NCBI GenBank assembly: GCA_964035545.1 | Contig: OZ037767.1 | Span: 16,053,498 to 16,117,497 of the forward strand | Source: Bugula neritina | Lineage: Eukaryota > Bryozoa > Gymnolaemata > Cheilostomatida > Bugulidae | Direction: 5' to 3' | Length of the DNA stretch: 64,000 nucleotides | Shown: piece by piece, positions 22,909 through 35,375 of the stretch | Layout: every line of letters begins with the position of its first letter | How positions within the stretch are numbered: the first letter of the stretch is position 1 | The notes under the pieces: model-generated | Databases searched by the model: none | Told to the model about the DNA's origin: nothing | The model's input: the letters and a program-made list of their open reading frames with translations, nothing else | Position numbers and translations under genes: made by a program

Positions 22909-23844
22909 GTGCAACCACGGCACACTCAATTGCAGCCGCACGGAAGTAGCTACTTCCTGTACCGAGCGAAACAGGAGGGGCGACGACCCAGTAGTACACA
23001 ACGGCGACAGGGATGCGCCGAGTTACGGCTGTACTGTCAACGTTGGAGCTCTCTGCGGGTCGGGCCAGATGGTCTGCTAACCATGACCTTGGCCACCAAC
23101 AGCAGACAGCCAGCCAGGAAGAGGGTTGTCTGCCCAGTTGCCATCCGCCGGAAGTTGATACAAGACACTCACGAGGAGACTCACGGAGGAGTCCAAGGGG
23201 TGGTCACCAAGCTACAACTCCGGTGGTACTGGCCTAACATGGAACGGGATATCCGACGCAGAGTGAGACGGTGCAAAGTCTGCCAGACCAACAAGCATAG
23301 CCGTCTCCCTGGTGAAGTGGGGCGGCAGACGCATTGTGCGAGAAGGTCTCGGCAGGCGGAGACTGTCAACCTGGCCGGAAACACCTCCATGACACGTCAG
23401 GAAGACTTGGCGAGGCGAGAAAGGCCACTTCCGTCCTTGAAAGTGCGCCCACCGCCCCCAACGTCAAGCCTGCCATCATCACCACTTCCGGAACCAGAAA
23501 CAGGTCCGGAAGTGCAAAAACCCCCCGTGGGAGGGGCTCCGCAAGGAGATGCCAACATAGGACCAGCACCACACACTAGGCAACTTCCAGCGTGTCTCAG
23601 AGACTGTGTACGTGACCGCGGTATAAGCGGCAGTAACAAAAGTCTAGAGAGGCCTCGCGTAGGAAAACAGGCAAAGAGCCGTGGGAGTTGTGATCACCAC
23701 GAGAATCTCAACTTTTGCCTCGGCGGAATCTCACACGAGATTCATCCGCTGGAAGTGAAAAGCCCTAGTCACGTTTCACAACCACGCTGTCCGGTCTTTT
23801 CCTATGTTGATGCAGTCGAGAGTAGACGTGCCAGTAAACAGTAA
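22909..23844 (+). pseudogene. Collapsed pol: protease stub joined to integrase zinc finger
   Basis: The frame opens with QPHGSSYFLY, the start of the protease as in the fragment at 6398. It then jumps to an integrase N-terminal HHCC finger (QDTHEETHGG ... RRCKVCQTNK). Everything between (most of protease, reverse transcriptase, RNase H) is gone. The catalytic integrase core is also missing: after LPGEVGRQTH the frame goes into a Pro-rich tail with PPPPTSSLPSSPLPEPETGP, perhaps the integrase C-terminus. The frame stays open to 23844, so these look like clean internal deletions. The product could not copy or integrate DNA. Confidence 0.75.
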
Positions 23845-23867
23845 TCAGATACCACTTTCATTCCAAA

Positions 23868-24915
23868 ATGTCTTACTATTCTGGATCGAAGGGTGAGTTA
23901 ATTATGTTTTTGGTACGATAACTAGACTGCATCAGTCAGCTACACTAGCTAGCTGGAGATTCGATAATGATAAACAGTGGTGGGAATACACGTCGACTTT
24001 GATTTTAAATAATCTGTCATAGCGAGTGTGTTCTCCATCAACTATTCATTAGCCTGAATCTCACGAGTGTAACTGAACAGAGTACCGGTCAGGCTGTACA
24101 CGCCGACGGTGTCTCAGTGTATAATCTTTAACACTGCTACTCTTTCAGATCACACTCGAGTGACCACCTCCCGGTCACGGGACCAGCCAACCTCTCTGTC
24201 TATGGAAGAAGAGCCTGTAATGGAGAATGGCATACCAGTAGTACTCCGCCGACGACACCGTTGGGTGTCACCCACGACAGAGAGGAAAATTGAAGAAGCC
24301 TGGGGACCCAGTGGACCACACCGAACCTGCCAGGTCTGCTTTGAGGAGTGCCCGTCGCACCGCTCCTTGCGTTTACATGTAGATGCCCATTTCCTACTCC
24401 ACTTCTGTCCCTGCGGCTTCCACGACGTCTACCCGTATCCCGTGACAGTACATAAGCTAAGCTGCTTCGCCGGAGAGAACCACACTGTTGATGAAGACAG
24501 TTTCCCCCTATACCTGGATGCCATCAAACCAGTCATCAGGAAGGCTATTACCCTGGCCGCACTAACGTCAGGGTTTCACGTACTGTTACTATCTGCCCGC
24601 CATAAGTCCCCTATGGTTCAAGGCCCACCTCCTACCCCCGTCAACCCTAGCAACACCCCAGAAGTAGAAGAAACAACCATATCCCGTATAACGGAGACCC
24701 CCCTAACCCCACCAAGACCTAGCCAGCTGGCTAACGTAGAAGAGCGGCTTCTAAGACTGCAAGCCGAGTTCACACAACTTGCCCCTGACTTGCTGGATAC
24801 GACGACAGGTCTATACCAGTTGAAGGACTCAGTGGGACGACTGAAGAGGCGGCCACGGGCCCGACAGGCTCGACACAGAGCACGGTCGCTACAAGAAGCA
24901 GAGTCCAACCAATGA
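23868..24915 (+). CDS. Spliced zinc-finger/coiled-coil accessory ORF of the LTR element
   Basis: Two exons are proposed. Exon 1 (23868-23892) begins AAAATGTCT and ends at GG|GTGAGT. Exon 2 (24149-24915) follows the acceptor CTACTCTTTCAG. Phases fit, giving 263 residues. Without splicing, an ATG at 24202 gives 237. Exon 2 encodes an acidic stretch, then two Cys/His clusters (CQVCFEECPSHRSLRLHVDAH, spacing C-x2-C ... H-x3-H, and CPCGFHDVYPYPVTVHKLSC), then SFPLYLDAIKPVIRKAI, a Pro/Thr-rich linker and a C-terminal coiled coil ending in a basic tail (GRLKRRPRARQARHRARS). A second diverged copy of the same design lies at 25557-26140. I do not recognise a described family. Its place after pol resembles the env position, but no signal peptide or membrane segment is seen. 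Nucleic-acid binding is inferred from the Cys/His clusters and basic tail only. Confidence 0.6.
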
Positions 24916-25205
24916 GAATGCCTGGGGTAGGCACCTTCGTTGAGCTATAGCTCGTTTAGGATGTGACGAGCGCTCCGACATTGGCCCGCGTGCTGGTAAG
25001 CACCCTCTCTCTTAATAGCTGACTAGATGTGTGTGATCGATCACCCTGTTGTCTTCTAATGTAAACGTTGTCGTGTTTAACTATTTCTTTTCTTACTCTT
25101 TGTGGGTTTACTTATGAATATTTCCTTTTTGGATTATTGTATGGTTTTTCATTATGTTTTTTTATTGTGTTATCAGAAAGTAGGGCTTTCTGCTGGGGGG
25201 GACGG

Positions 25206-25556
25206 TGTAGTGAGTAGTGCAAGTACAAATACAGGAATCGCCCTCTCCCTATTCTTGGAATACTTAGACTCTTATGTAGCAACCAATTAGCAGCTCCGGA
25301 AGATATGCTTCCGAGTCACGTGACACTTCCCGGGTTATTAAGATTATATCACGTTGTTGTAAGCGGAGGCTTGTAGTAGTAACATGTGTTAGTAGTTGAC
25401 TCTTGTAAAGGATAATTGATGTGATGTTTGGTTTATGCTTTATTGTGGATAATAAATATACTTACTCGACAGCTACCTTAGTAATTGATAACAGAATAAC
25501 CAGCTAACTATACGCAAGTAAATAACTCACGCTCAGTAATTGCACAAATTACTACA
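25206..25556 (+). mobile_element. Foreign LTR inside the element
   Basis: 351 bp from TGTAGTGAGTAG to AAATTACTACA. It is preceded by the same AGAAAGTAGGGCTTTCTGCT tract that precedes the outer 3' LTR, so it is the 3' LTR of a related element. The body differs from the outer 275-bp LTRs, although the termini match. No partner LTR is found to the left. The sequence on its right resumes inside a zinc-finger ORF. Confidence 0.75.
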
Positions 25557-26140
25557 ATATTCCCCAACATTACTTCACCACCTTTTGTCCCTGTGGTGAA
25601 TATAGTTACCACAGGGACTACATCCTCCGTCACCAACGAACCATGGGATGCCATATTGGACACCTATTCGAAGTCGACGAACCCTCCTTTCCACAATTCC
25701 TTAATCTCATCCGACCGTTCATATCAGACCCAGTTCGATATGAACGGCTGCGCCAGGAGTTCCCCGCACCCAGGACCATCACACAGGGACCCTGCCCTAA
25801 ACCACCCGGATATAGGAAACCCCGCATATCCCATTCCTCACCCTCCGCACGCACAGTGCCTCGCCCCGACTCTATACCAAGAGTCGTGTTACGACGCATC
25901 GATATACCACAGCGATGGCGTCCCTCCCCCCCTGTCTCCCCAAGGCCGTCTCGTAAGCGGCGTTGGCCATCTTCATCCCCCAATCGACACTCTGCCCCCG
26001 CCAGGAATCTAGGCGAGGCAGAAGAGCGGATACGAGAATTAGAGAAAGAGGTGCAAAGACTGACACCGAGAATCTCCGCCGCCGCATCAGAACTCCGGGC
26101 CCTCTCTGCCTCTGTAGCCCGAATGAAAGGAAGTGCTTGA
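25557..26140 (+). pseudogene. Second zinc-finger ORF, cut by the foreign LTR
   Basis: Directly after the LTR an open frame runs in from the left edge: IPQHYFTTFCPCGEYSYHRD, then SFPQFLNLIRPFISDP, a Pro/Arg-rich linker and a coiled coil (AEERIRELEKEVQRLTPRIS), stop at 26138-26140. It aligns with the accessory ORF at 24149-24915 from HFLLHFCPCG onward, same order, clearly diverged. The N-terminal half with the first Cys/His cluster is missing. It is the resident accessory gene of the outer element, broken by insertion and deletion. Confidence 0.75.
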
Positions 26141-26497
26141 AGGTGATGTCCCTCCTTTCCTATCCGTGATGGTACAGCAGGTGGTGCTCCAGTACAGACC
26201 CTTCTCACGCTAGTGCTCACAGACAATTACTCAGTGTAACAATATAGTAACCTACCAGTATACAGCTCTACCTCTACAAACTATTCCCTTATAGTGCCTC
26301 CCGCCGGTGCCATTGTACATTTACTGTTATATTTTTTTTATGTATGTATATGTTTCTTACTACTGTACATAGCCATGTTTTTCTTTGTGTGCCACACGCT
26401 CTCTCAGTTTTTATATATATATAGTTTTATAACATTTTATGTTTGAATTATCTAATCTGTGTTATCAGAAAGTAGGGCTTTCTGCTGGAGGGGGCGG

Positions 26498-26772
26498 TGT
26501 AGTGAGGACGTAATACGCGCGTCCCCCGCATTCCTTCAGCCTATCCAAGTGCGTCACGTGATAGGCCTTAGTTAGTTAGTAGTAGTTTTGCAATAGAGAG
26601 AGCGTGCTAACTAAGCGAAGATGTAATCTCTAATCTGTGTACGAGCTGTATCTTTTATATAATTAGTAGTAAATAAACTTGGAAGCTTTTACCTAAATAC
26701 TTTATTGGTGTAGATAAATAGACATAATTACAAGCTAGGAACCCACGCATAGTAGTTACATAAATTACTACA
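26498..26772 (+). repeat. 3' LTR
   Basis: 275 bp, matching the 5' LTR except for one base. The purine-rich tract GGAGGGGGCGG lies just upstream, the expected plus-strand primer. Confidence 0.95.
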
Positions 26773-27640
26773 ATATCAGTTGTTCTGATGCCGGGGTGCG
26801 TGTAATGGTTCTATCCAGTTGGTTCCAGAATCGCTGCTCATCCTGCTGTTTGCAACCCTGTCATGCAGGGTGCATATACGGTCACTATTTTGTATGTCTT
26901 CTCAGGTGTTATTAATTTCTTTGCCATTTTTCTTTCAGACGCTCTCTTAGTTGCTATTACTTTGTCTTGCCACTCTTCACTAAGGCATATTGCAACTCCA
27001 TTTCTCGGTCTTCCACCTCCGCTATAGTATAGTTTATAAACATCTCCGATGTTTCTTGTCTTTCCTCTTGATTTGCCACCTGTCTATCGCGTTTCCTTCA
27101 AGCATACTATGTGTACTTTTCTTTCATTCATCTTGTCTGTTACCTCGCCGCTTTTTCTTGTTAGGGTGCCTATATCAAAAGAAGTCAACCTCAACTTTGT
27201 TTGCCTCGCTCGTTTTCTTTTCACAGCGTCAATGCATAAGTGCCATTGCGCATCGCTTCCGGGATATGCTCTAGTGTTAGCTGTCTATATTCTGATTGCC
27301 TCTGGCATAATTGTTTGTGGGGCATGTTTTATTAAGGACTGGATGCTCTTCCTGATGTCCACCCTCTGTGTTTACCTGGGCTCAGGACCGGCTGTTTGCT
27401 CCCCTGGTTTGCTGAGCATTCAGGAAACATTCTGACTATCATGTATACCAATGTTATTACCTGCCTTTGTTTAACATAAATTTTCATGTCTTTATATGTA
27501 AAGTTGGTTGTTGATGGTCTGGTTGAGACCTAGAACTTAATAGGTCAGTCTTTGGTTGGGAAAGTGAAGGACAAACCTTCACCGATGTAGGTTAAATATT
27601 ATGCGTATCTTTTACAGGGTTTCCTTATCATATAACCAAG

Positions 27641-30600
27641 ATGGAAGAATCCAGAGTTGTGAAAAAAAGACTAAACAATTCGTATCGCTGTGGGTACTGC
27701 TCGCAGTACTTCAACAAACTTGAAGATCCCAGAACTCTGCCCTGTCTGCATGTGTACTGCATGAGATGTTTGAAGACTGACATCGGTGGTAGGAAGGATC
27801 ATATCAGATGTGCTTATTGTAGGTGAGTTACAGTACATAACACAATATATCATGTCATAGGCTTGCATGTGATTTTCTCACCATCATCTAGGAGTTGTCT
27901 GATCTGTGTCTATGGAAAGCTAACAATACTGTATATTCTATATTAACTCGGGTTACTAACTTGTGGATAATGAATAAATTTTTACTAATCATTTAAATTC
28001 AATTTATATGCTCCCATTTTTGTATTTTCTACCGTCTATAGTTTTATATAATTGAGTTTTCCTAATCATTGTAATTGAAGTCAAAGTTTTGACATCTAAA
28101 AAGGTGGCTATCATAATTATTAAGTACTTTGCTTGGTAATTAACAATAAGTTCTCACTTTTATTAGCAAACAACATTTTAGCAAGCAATCTTCTTCTACT
28201 TCTTAGATCGTTCTGGCCTCTTTCCATGGATTGATCGATCTGAGATCAATTTATGTAAAGACAGTGATTGTGTTGTATAGTCTGTCGTCTATATATTATA
28301 TGAATGTGTGTTGATGAGTGATGAGTATCTTTTTGAGTATTTGTCAAGGACATATAGCTGTGTGTGTTGATGGAGTATTTCATTACTTCAGACATCATAT
28401 TATATTAGACTTCCTGGTATACTAAACAGAGATAACACACTGAATAATATATTGTAGGAAAGATCACTATGACATAACAGACCCCACTACTCTACCTGTC
28501 GCAAAGCATGGAGACCCCTTGGAATATAAATCTCCACCCAAACCTGCACCCATGCCTTGCGATGTTTGTAAAGATGGAACAGAAGCTGCCACATTCTGTG
28601 TCGACAGTCAAAAGAGGTTGTGTCAGCAGCATCAAGAAGTGAGTCTTTCTTATATCATTTCTCAATATTGGTTACTAAACCAGTTCTGGTTTGTGTGTAG
28701 AATATTATTGAAAAGAAATGTTGAGTCTGTGTGACTTTTTATACTAAACACACAGTTTCACAGTGCAGTGAGTCAACTATGACAGACTTGTTGGTGAAAA
28801 TACAACCAACTAAACTGTTGACCTTTATTATACAGAATCACAGAGAGCTGATGGGAGATAGACATCAGTTTATTGACATTGAGGTCTACAGAGCTTCTCC
28901 CCAAAGATATACTATAACTGAATGTGAACATCATAAACAGGAACAGCTGACAGAAGTGTGTTCCAAGTGTCACCAGATATTCTGTATGAGATGTGATATG
29001 AGGACTGGCTGTAAGGATAAGACAGGTATTTACTTGCTGTTTCTATTTTTGTAGAAAGAAACTGGGAAATATTACACGAACCTGTTATTGATTATTCTAT
29101 CATTAAAATAAGTTATGTAACAGCAAAAGAGGCCGTAGGTTTTTCAGACTGAGTTGATATGAATATTGAAACTAGATCTTGTGAAAAAAATTAAAAAAGA
29201 CACGCTAACGGCTGGAGGTATTTGTCAACATATTAAGGTTTGTGTGAGACAGAAGTGCATAGTGCAGGAGTTTATATTCTAACTGTTATGTTGAATATTC
29301 AGTATATTTCATCCTTCAAGTGTCTGTTTCCTTGATAAGATGGCATAGACATAACTTTAACTCACCAGTGTCCCACCTTTTTCAAACCATTCCGCCTTTT
29401 TATAAGTGTTTTCTATGAAGTTTCCCCCTTTTAAGAAACACTATTTTATATTTATAAAGAAAATCTGGGACAGGTTCTTTTCCCTAATAATTCTTTGAGT
29501 GTAAGAAAAGTCACTTAGTTTTTGACATAGAACAGTGTCTGCAACAACTTCAGTTATTAGCTTTGAAAGCATTGATGCTGCTATTAAAAGCTGTGAGTTG
29601 ATGATTATATATAACTCATTCATTTTAGATTCAGATTTTTTAGTGGAGCAAATATATCTACTAGGTATGCAGTAACTTGTTTATAGGGATCAGTTTGACT
29701 GGCTGCAAAAAATTTCCTGTTGTTTTTTGCATTAAAGAAACTTTTTAACCTCCATTTGTAGTAGGACAGGTAGCAGCTAGGGTAGAGTGAATATTAGACA
29801 CATGGATGTAGAAGTAAACTTAGATTATAAAGTGTAGTGTGGATAAATAAGTGAACTAAATAAAACGGAGGTTTTATAGTTATACATATACATGTAACTT
29901 AGAATACAAGGGAAGCGCTTAAAGAGCTGGAACAAACTGTGTGAATTTTTTAAAAATCAAAACCCCTTTTAAGCCCAAATTCTGCACAAGGAGGAGCTCC
30001 CCTGAGGTTGGAGCTACTGCTTTAAATTTTTTAACTACATTATTCCAAGTGCAGTGAATAATGAGCTAACCATGTGACATCTTTCTAGAATGTCCTTTTG
30101 TGTAAATTAGTGCTAGAGAAAGGTCAGCTATGATCAACTCAGATAGCAATACTTGAGACAGAGTCCAACTGTTTAGTAATTACATAGTATGTGCATAGTG
30201 ATACATCATCAAACTGTATAGTTACAGGTAGTAGGTGTACAATATCATATCTAAAAGTATATTACTTTTATTAATAGTGTGATTTTATGTATACAGAAGA
30301 GACAGTAGCATCCCATGACTTGGCATCTTTGAGTGATTTGTCTTGTGAGTTACGAGAGAGTCTGACTGGTGGAATAGAGACTCTGTCTGAGAAAGTTGCA
30401 AAGTTGAATGACATCTCAAAGGATGCCTGGAAAGAACTGAGTAAAATAGAAGATGAAGTGAAGAAGATGGTTGCCAGAGTAAACGCTGTAGCTGATGCTC
30501 AGGTATGCTGACATATGGTGATGTCATCTAATGTATTTCTGTTTGTCTGAAATTAGGTTTTGCATTTGGTCTTTCAGTTGTAATCAGAAATGAATTTCAT

Positions 30601-33440
30601 TTGTCATTCAAATTAACTGGCCATTAAAGCATTATCATTCTGTGTGCAGGTAGCAGTAGTCATTCATCATATGTAAGCCTAGGGCCACACGGTGCGTATT
30701 TTCGCATATACGAAAATTGAAATCACAAGTAGCAAAGGTGTCCACTGTATGCGTTGAGAAAACATTCGCACTTGTCGCTCAGCATTCTCAACGCAAGTGC
30801 GAATTGTCTCTGTCGTCGTCACTTAATTGGCTGGTAGTTATTCAGCGAGCCCAATTTCTTTATTTTAGTACTACATTCCAGTAAATTGCGTTTTATTAAA
30901 AGTGAGTGCGATTTAAAAATGAAAGCTTCATTTATCACGCATCACTGGCGCTACAGTGGACACCTTTGCTACTTGTGATTTCAATTTTCGCATGCGAAAA
31001 TACGCACCGTGTGGCCCTAGGCTTACTCAGTGCAGAGGAACCTGCATGTCAATACAGATGACTCAATCATCCTTCTGCAACTGTCAATCAATCACTCAGA
31101 GAGAGGTTGGCGGTGTGAGTGATTGACAGGTGTCAGGAGGAGGAGACTAGTCACATTATGTACTAACTCTCTGCTGTGTATTATGAAGTGTCACGTGACT
31201 GAGTCATTGTATTCTTAGTGGGTGATTTGTCACTTTCATTTCAAGTGTAGAGGTTGTGAGGTGCAGATGTGGTTATCCTGTGTTACTATTTATTAGATAG
31301 AAAAGATTAGAAAGAGGGCTACAAACCTGAGGCTAGAAATATATGGATATTTGAAAAGCTGCACACAGATAGTGGATAATTATAGAATAGATCTGGCCTT
31401 GAGTAAGACAATGGGCAGACAGTCTCTGCTGGACACAGTACAACATGCAGTTGATAAGTTCAATGATGCAGGGATTGTGAGAGAATACAAAGAGATGAGT
31501 GAGAAGATAAAAAAGGCTACAGATATTGGTGTAATAGAGAAGTGTGTACTTCCAGACAGCATCTTGGTACCAACATGTAGGTGGAGTCTATAAATAGTAA
31601 CACTAACTGTAAGTGATTGTCTGCCTGTAATCAGTTAAATTGCTTTTATCGAATATTTTAATAGGAGAATAAAGAGAAACCTCTGATAATTCGAAAAATT
31701 GATGGAATTTATTTATTAGAGAATTGAGTTTTGTTCTACTCTCACATTATGAGACATTTCTGCTGTGTTTCAGAGTTTATGATGTATAAGTGAGCTGCTA
31801 AACTGTGTTATGCTGACTACGTGCTGTCAGTATTAACAAAATATTCTCACTTAGACCTGTGCATCACGTAGCAACTTGTAGTAACTACAGACTGCTTGTA
31901 TTTAAAACATCTTTTCATTTCAAGTTTGAAAAGCTGTTCCCCACCTCCTCAGGTGATGAGATTCTCAAGTTATAGTATTGTTGTTTTGTTGTTGCAGACA
32001 GTGAAGACAGTCTGGGGCTGAAGCTGCTGCAGCCACCAGCTTCTCTTCAATCTGATGGACTTCCTGTACGTGGACAGTGTGTCTCAGTAAATATCTCAGC
32101 TGATAGACATATGATTTGTCGGACAGGAGGAGGTGTAGAAGTAATAAATAAAGACACTCTGGATACCATCAGCTCAGTGAAGAACACCAACACTACAAAG
32201 TGGTGGGATATAATCCAACCTGAAGGGGTGATGGTTGGCTGCTGGTATAACAAGAAGGAGAAAACAGCTGAAGTCTCACTTCTTGATCCGAACTCCTTTG
32301 AAAAGTTTCGCTCTGTCTACAAGCAGTCAGTAGATGAGCTCTTCGCTTACTATAGAATAGCTCAGCACCTCTCACTGATCTATATTGTAGACAAGAGAGA
32401 GAAACAGCTGGTAGTCTGTAACCTAGTTGACAATAAAATACAGAAGTTTCCTCTTCCTGAGATGGAGTACCCTCTACCTGTATGCATCCTCCCAGACTCA
32501 ACTCTCCTCATAGGAGACTTCACTGTAGATGGTAAAGTGAGAAGATATAAAGTGGAGAACACAACTCTCACTCTAATGTGGGAGTTCCCTCACATCTCAG
32601 ACCCAACTGGTATTTCCTTTGATCCAACATCTGAACTGATTCACATCTGTACACTGAATGGACCTCTCTTCATCCTCTCACTTGAAGGTAAATACTCTGT
32701 TTATTATAGTAAGTTTAGTTATTTTATATATAATTATGTTGCAGTAAATAATATATTTTAATAATTAACAGTAAACAAATTCTACTCTTAAGATATAATA
32801 TTGTTAGTATTTATCAAGTCACTGATGTTAATTTTAGCTAAAAGTTATGTAATAAAGACTGTAACATGCTGATAGTAGATGTTACATTCTTCATCACATG
32901 ACTTGTAGCTAATAATAGTATTAGTGAATAATATTGCCTCCCTACAATAAATTTATTTCCAGCTGCAGTAACATGCAGGATGTTAGCACAGGTAAAAGTG
33001 TATATTATACTGTATAAGGTGTACTATGTGTAGTGTGCAGTGAGCTCTTAGTAAACTCTCTATGTGATAATGTTGGAGTAGCTGCAGTAGTATTAGAAAT
33101 AGACATGTGGGTGTGTTCTTGCTAAAAGCCACAGGCTAAGTTTGTGGGTCAAGGTCATTACAGTAGTATAATGAGACACTATTTTCTGCTCTGTTTGAAT
33201 ATTTACTTCATGCATATAACCTGCTTAGTTCCATCTTTACAGGAAGTCTGTCTGTTTCTCTTAATACATACCACCTGCTACAATATGATGCTATTATTTA
33301 CAGGTCAACTGGTGCTTACAGTTCCCAGAAAAAGTCTTGGTGTGAGTGGCCGGGTGCTGGACATTGCTGTGTATAACAGAAACACTGTGTTTCTAGCATG
33401 TGGATGTGATGGTCTAAAGAGATACACAATAAAATACTAA
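27641..33440 (+). CDS. TRIM-like RING/B-box/propeller protein, copy 2
   Basis: Seven exons with consistent phases: 27641-27822, 28458-28638, 28836-29025, 30297-30502, 31297-31576, 31998-32687 and 33304-33440, giving 621 residues. Residues 17-60 are a C3HC4 RING (CGYC ... LPCLHVYCMRC ... CAYC). Residues 95-119 fit a first B-box (CDVC, FC, LCQQH). Residues 151 to about 180 fit a second (CEHH, CSKC, FCMRC). About 185-346 is coiled-coil-like and about 347-621 a propeller-like domain. A RING, B-box, coiled-coil protein is expected to be a ubiquitin ligase using the C-terminal domain to bind its target. The ATG at 27641 has a good context (CCAAGATGG) and follows an acceptor (TTTTACAG), so a 5' UTR intron is likely. 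AATAAA is at 33733-33738. The target is unknown. Confidence 0.85.
30677..31022. mobile_element. MITE in TRIM-like copy 2
   Basis: About 346 bp with inverted ends of some 70 bp, starting GCCTAGGGCCACACGGTGCG and containing ACAAGTAGCAAAGGTGTCCA. Flanks are TAA on the left and TTA on the right. Copy 1 lacks it (CACATGTTACTCAG near 1398-1411). A TWA-type target suggests the PIF/Harbinger group. The same family is at 50778-51121 and 55754-56096. No ORF. Confidence 0.8.
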
Positions 33441-35104
33441 ACTTATCAGCTACAGTTTACTAATAATCAGCTCAGTGAGGTACTGAGAGATAAAATGGAT
33501 AATATTTGTCATCAATATAATTATATTCATTACAATTCAATACACACACTAATGATAGTGTCCGGTATATTATATTGTGTGTGTCATTTACACTGTAATT
33601 ATACTTCAGTATATTATTCCATGTTCAACAGAACTTGCACTGCTTATATGCATTATTTTATGGTAATTGTCATGAATTGTAGTTATTTAAGATATTTGAC
33701 TGTATAAAATATGTGTTGCTATTTTACTATCTAATAAAAGTTTATTTGTTAGTGAAAAGATATTTTGTTTTCATGCCTCATTAGCTTTAGTTCAAGTTGA
33801 GTTTGGTTACTAAAAAATAATCTTTACTGGAGCAGTAACTGTAAATGACTCCTCTGTGGGAAAATGCATTCACTGAATTGACAATCAGGTGCAAGTAACT
33901 CCAACATGACTGTAGGCAAGTTTTTCCAAACATATATAAAATACATTTTATTGCTGTGTATACAACAGCATTGAGTAGCCAATCAAATTGTTTCTTGTTG
34001 TGCATTTAGGAATCTGATAAATAATAATATATAAGGCAATCAACTAGATATAAACACTGTTTTACTCTACACATGAGCTGTCTGTGATACAGTCGCTTTG
34101 TAAAATGTGTTTCATTTGATCAGTTTAGTTCAATTGGTTGCAGTTTAATTATGATGTGTTGCCCTATTCACCTGGTAGAAATACCATGTGTACTGACAGA
34201 GGACAACTCCTAAGCATGTCTAAAGGCTTCCTTTTAGTAAACAAGATATCACAATGCTATCATCTGATTGGACAATTCTGTTCTCATGAAACTGCAATTA
34301 GTGCTCTTGTGTGAATTGAGACAAGTTGCCACGTTGGCTTTATAAAATGCAAATAGTGCAGGAAAAGCTGAATCTGCCGCATATTGAGAGAGCAAAAGTA
34401 TAATACTGTAGTAGATTACATAACACTTTAATAACTGCTGTTTTTATTCATGTTAGCTGCTTCGAAATCAGCAGCTATTAGTCTGTATACATGACGCTGT
34501 CACATATTCTCATACTGCATATTATATTTATAAAGTAAATAATCTGCAACTAAAGTAGCATAAGCATGTTTACATAATATCAAATCATTTATTGCATATA
34601 TTTTTCTTATATAGTGGGTTCACAAGTGTTGGGCTATTATGTTAACAAAATTCAATTTATCTTTCTGTATTTTCATTTGTAAAATAATCATAATTATGAT
34701 AGGTGTAAATGTGTAATAGATTAATTATATACATATAAATTCAAAGTGTGCAAACTTTTCTAAACATCAAACTGCTAATTAGTTTTATGCTCTCAAGTTT
34801 TAAAATGTTTTTTGAGTTTGCAAGTTTTAACAGCCTAAGCTAAACTTTCTTGATTATTATTATTGTTATTATTCTCCCGTATACCAGACATGCTGAAGTA
34901 TAAATGTAACTTGAATAGGTGTGCATACATACAGATATCTTTTATTTTATCCAATAATAGATTGCAATCCTTATGTTGCCTACAGGTGCCTAACAGCAAA
35001 GTTGAATGAAAAGATAAGAGAACTAAAAATCTGATGTTGTAGTAGATTACATAACATTTTAATAACTGCTGCCTTTCTTTATAGTTACTCCAGCATATTT
35101 TGAC

Positions 35105-35178
<74 letters not shown>

Positions 35179-35320
35179 GTATGCTGATTGTCAATCTAGT
35201 TGGAGTTCCAGCAAAGTAAAGTGCTCGATATCACGGGTGACAGAGCTAATATAATGTAGTGTGTTCAGATTTTTAAATAAAAAAATATATATGTATCATT
35301 AACAATCTGAACACACTACG

Positions 35321-35375
<55 letters not shown>

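Larger units (their letters stand above)
21381..26772 (+). mobile_element. Non-autonomous Gypsy-like LTR retrotransposon, chimeric
   Basis: Two 275-bp LTRs (21381-21655, 26498-26772) flank 4.8 kb. They begin TGTAGTGAGG, end ATTACTACA and differ by one base by eye (G at 21476, A at 26593), so the insertion is recent. The target duplication is ATAT (21377-21380, 26773-26776); the empty site is at 46885-46888. Inside lie a primer-site-like GTGGTGGCAGCGGTGGGA, an intact gag, a collapsed pol without reverse transcriptase, RNase H or integrase core, a spliced zinc-finger ORF, a foreign LTR (25206-25556), the tail of a second zinc-finger ORF, and a purine-rich tract before the 3' LTR. It could move only with enzymes supplied by a relative. 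Confidence 0.9.
21190..27440 (-). pseudogene. RTE-type LINE endonuclease fragment, split by an LTR element
   Basis: On the minus strand, 27440-26773 and then 21380-21190 join into one 5' fragment of a non-LTR retrotransposon. Pieces of an AP-type endonuclease are readable, but in shifting frames. The cleanest copy is at 46690-47540 (LNIGTLTRKSREVTD, YYSGGRRPRNGVAICLSEEW, MAMKLITPEKTYKIVTVYAP). Further down come LEGFERWHKG and LDYARSSDFALANTFL. The reverse transcriptase is absent. The LTR retrotransposon at 21381-26772 is inserted in the middle. The fragment ends about 200 bp before the first coding exon of TRIM-like copy 2. Confidence 0.75.

Noticed and set aside
25630-26226. 198-codon minus-strand ORF.
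   Set aside because: Antisense of the second zinc-finger ORF, which has a paralogue at 24149-24915 on the plus strand.
27049-27435. 128-codon plus-strand ORF upstream of TRIM-like copy 2.
   Set aside because: Antisense of the LINE endonuclease fragment.
34835-35194. Minus-strand ORF with Tyr-Ile repeats (also 56318-56512).
   Set aside because: Translation of TA microsatellites.
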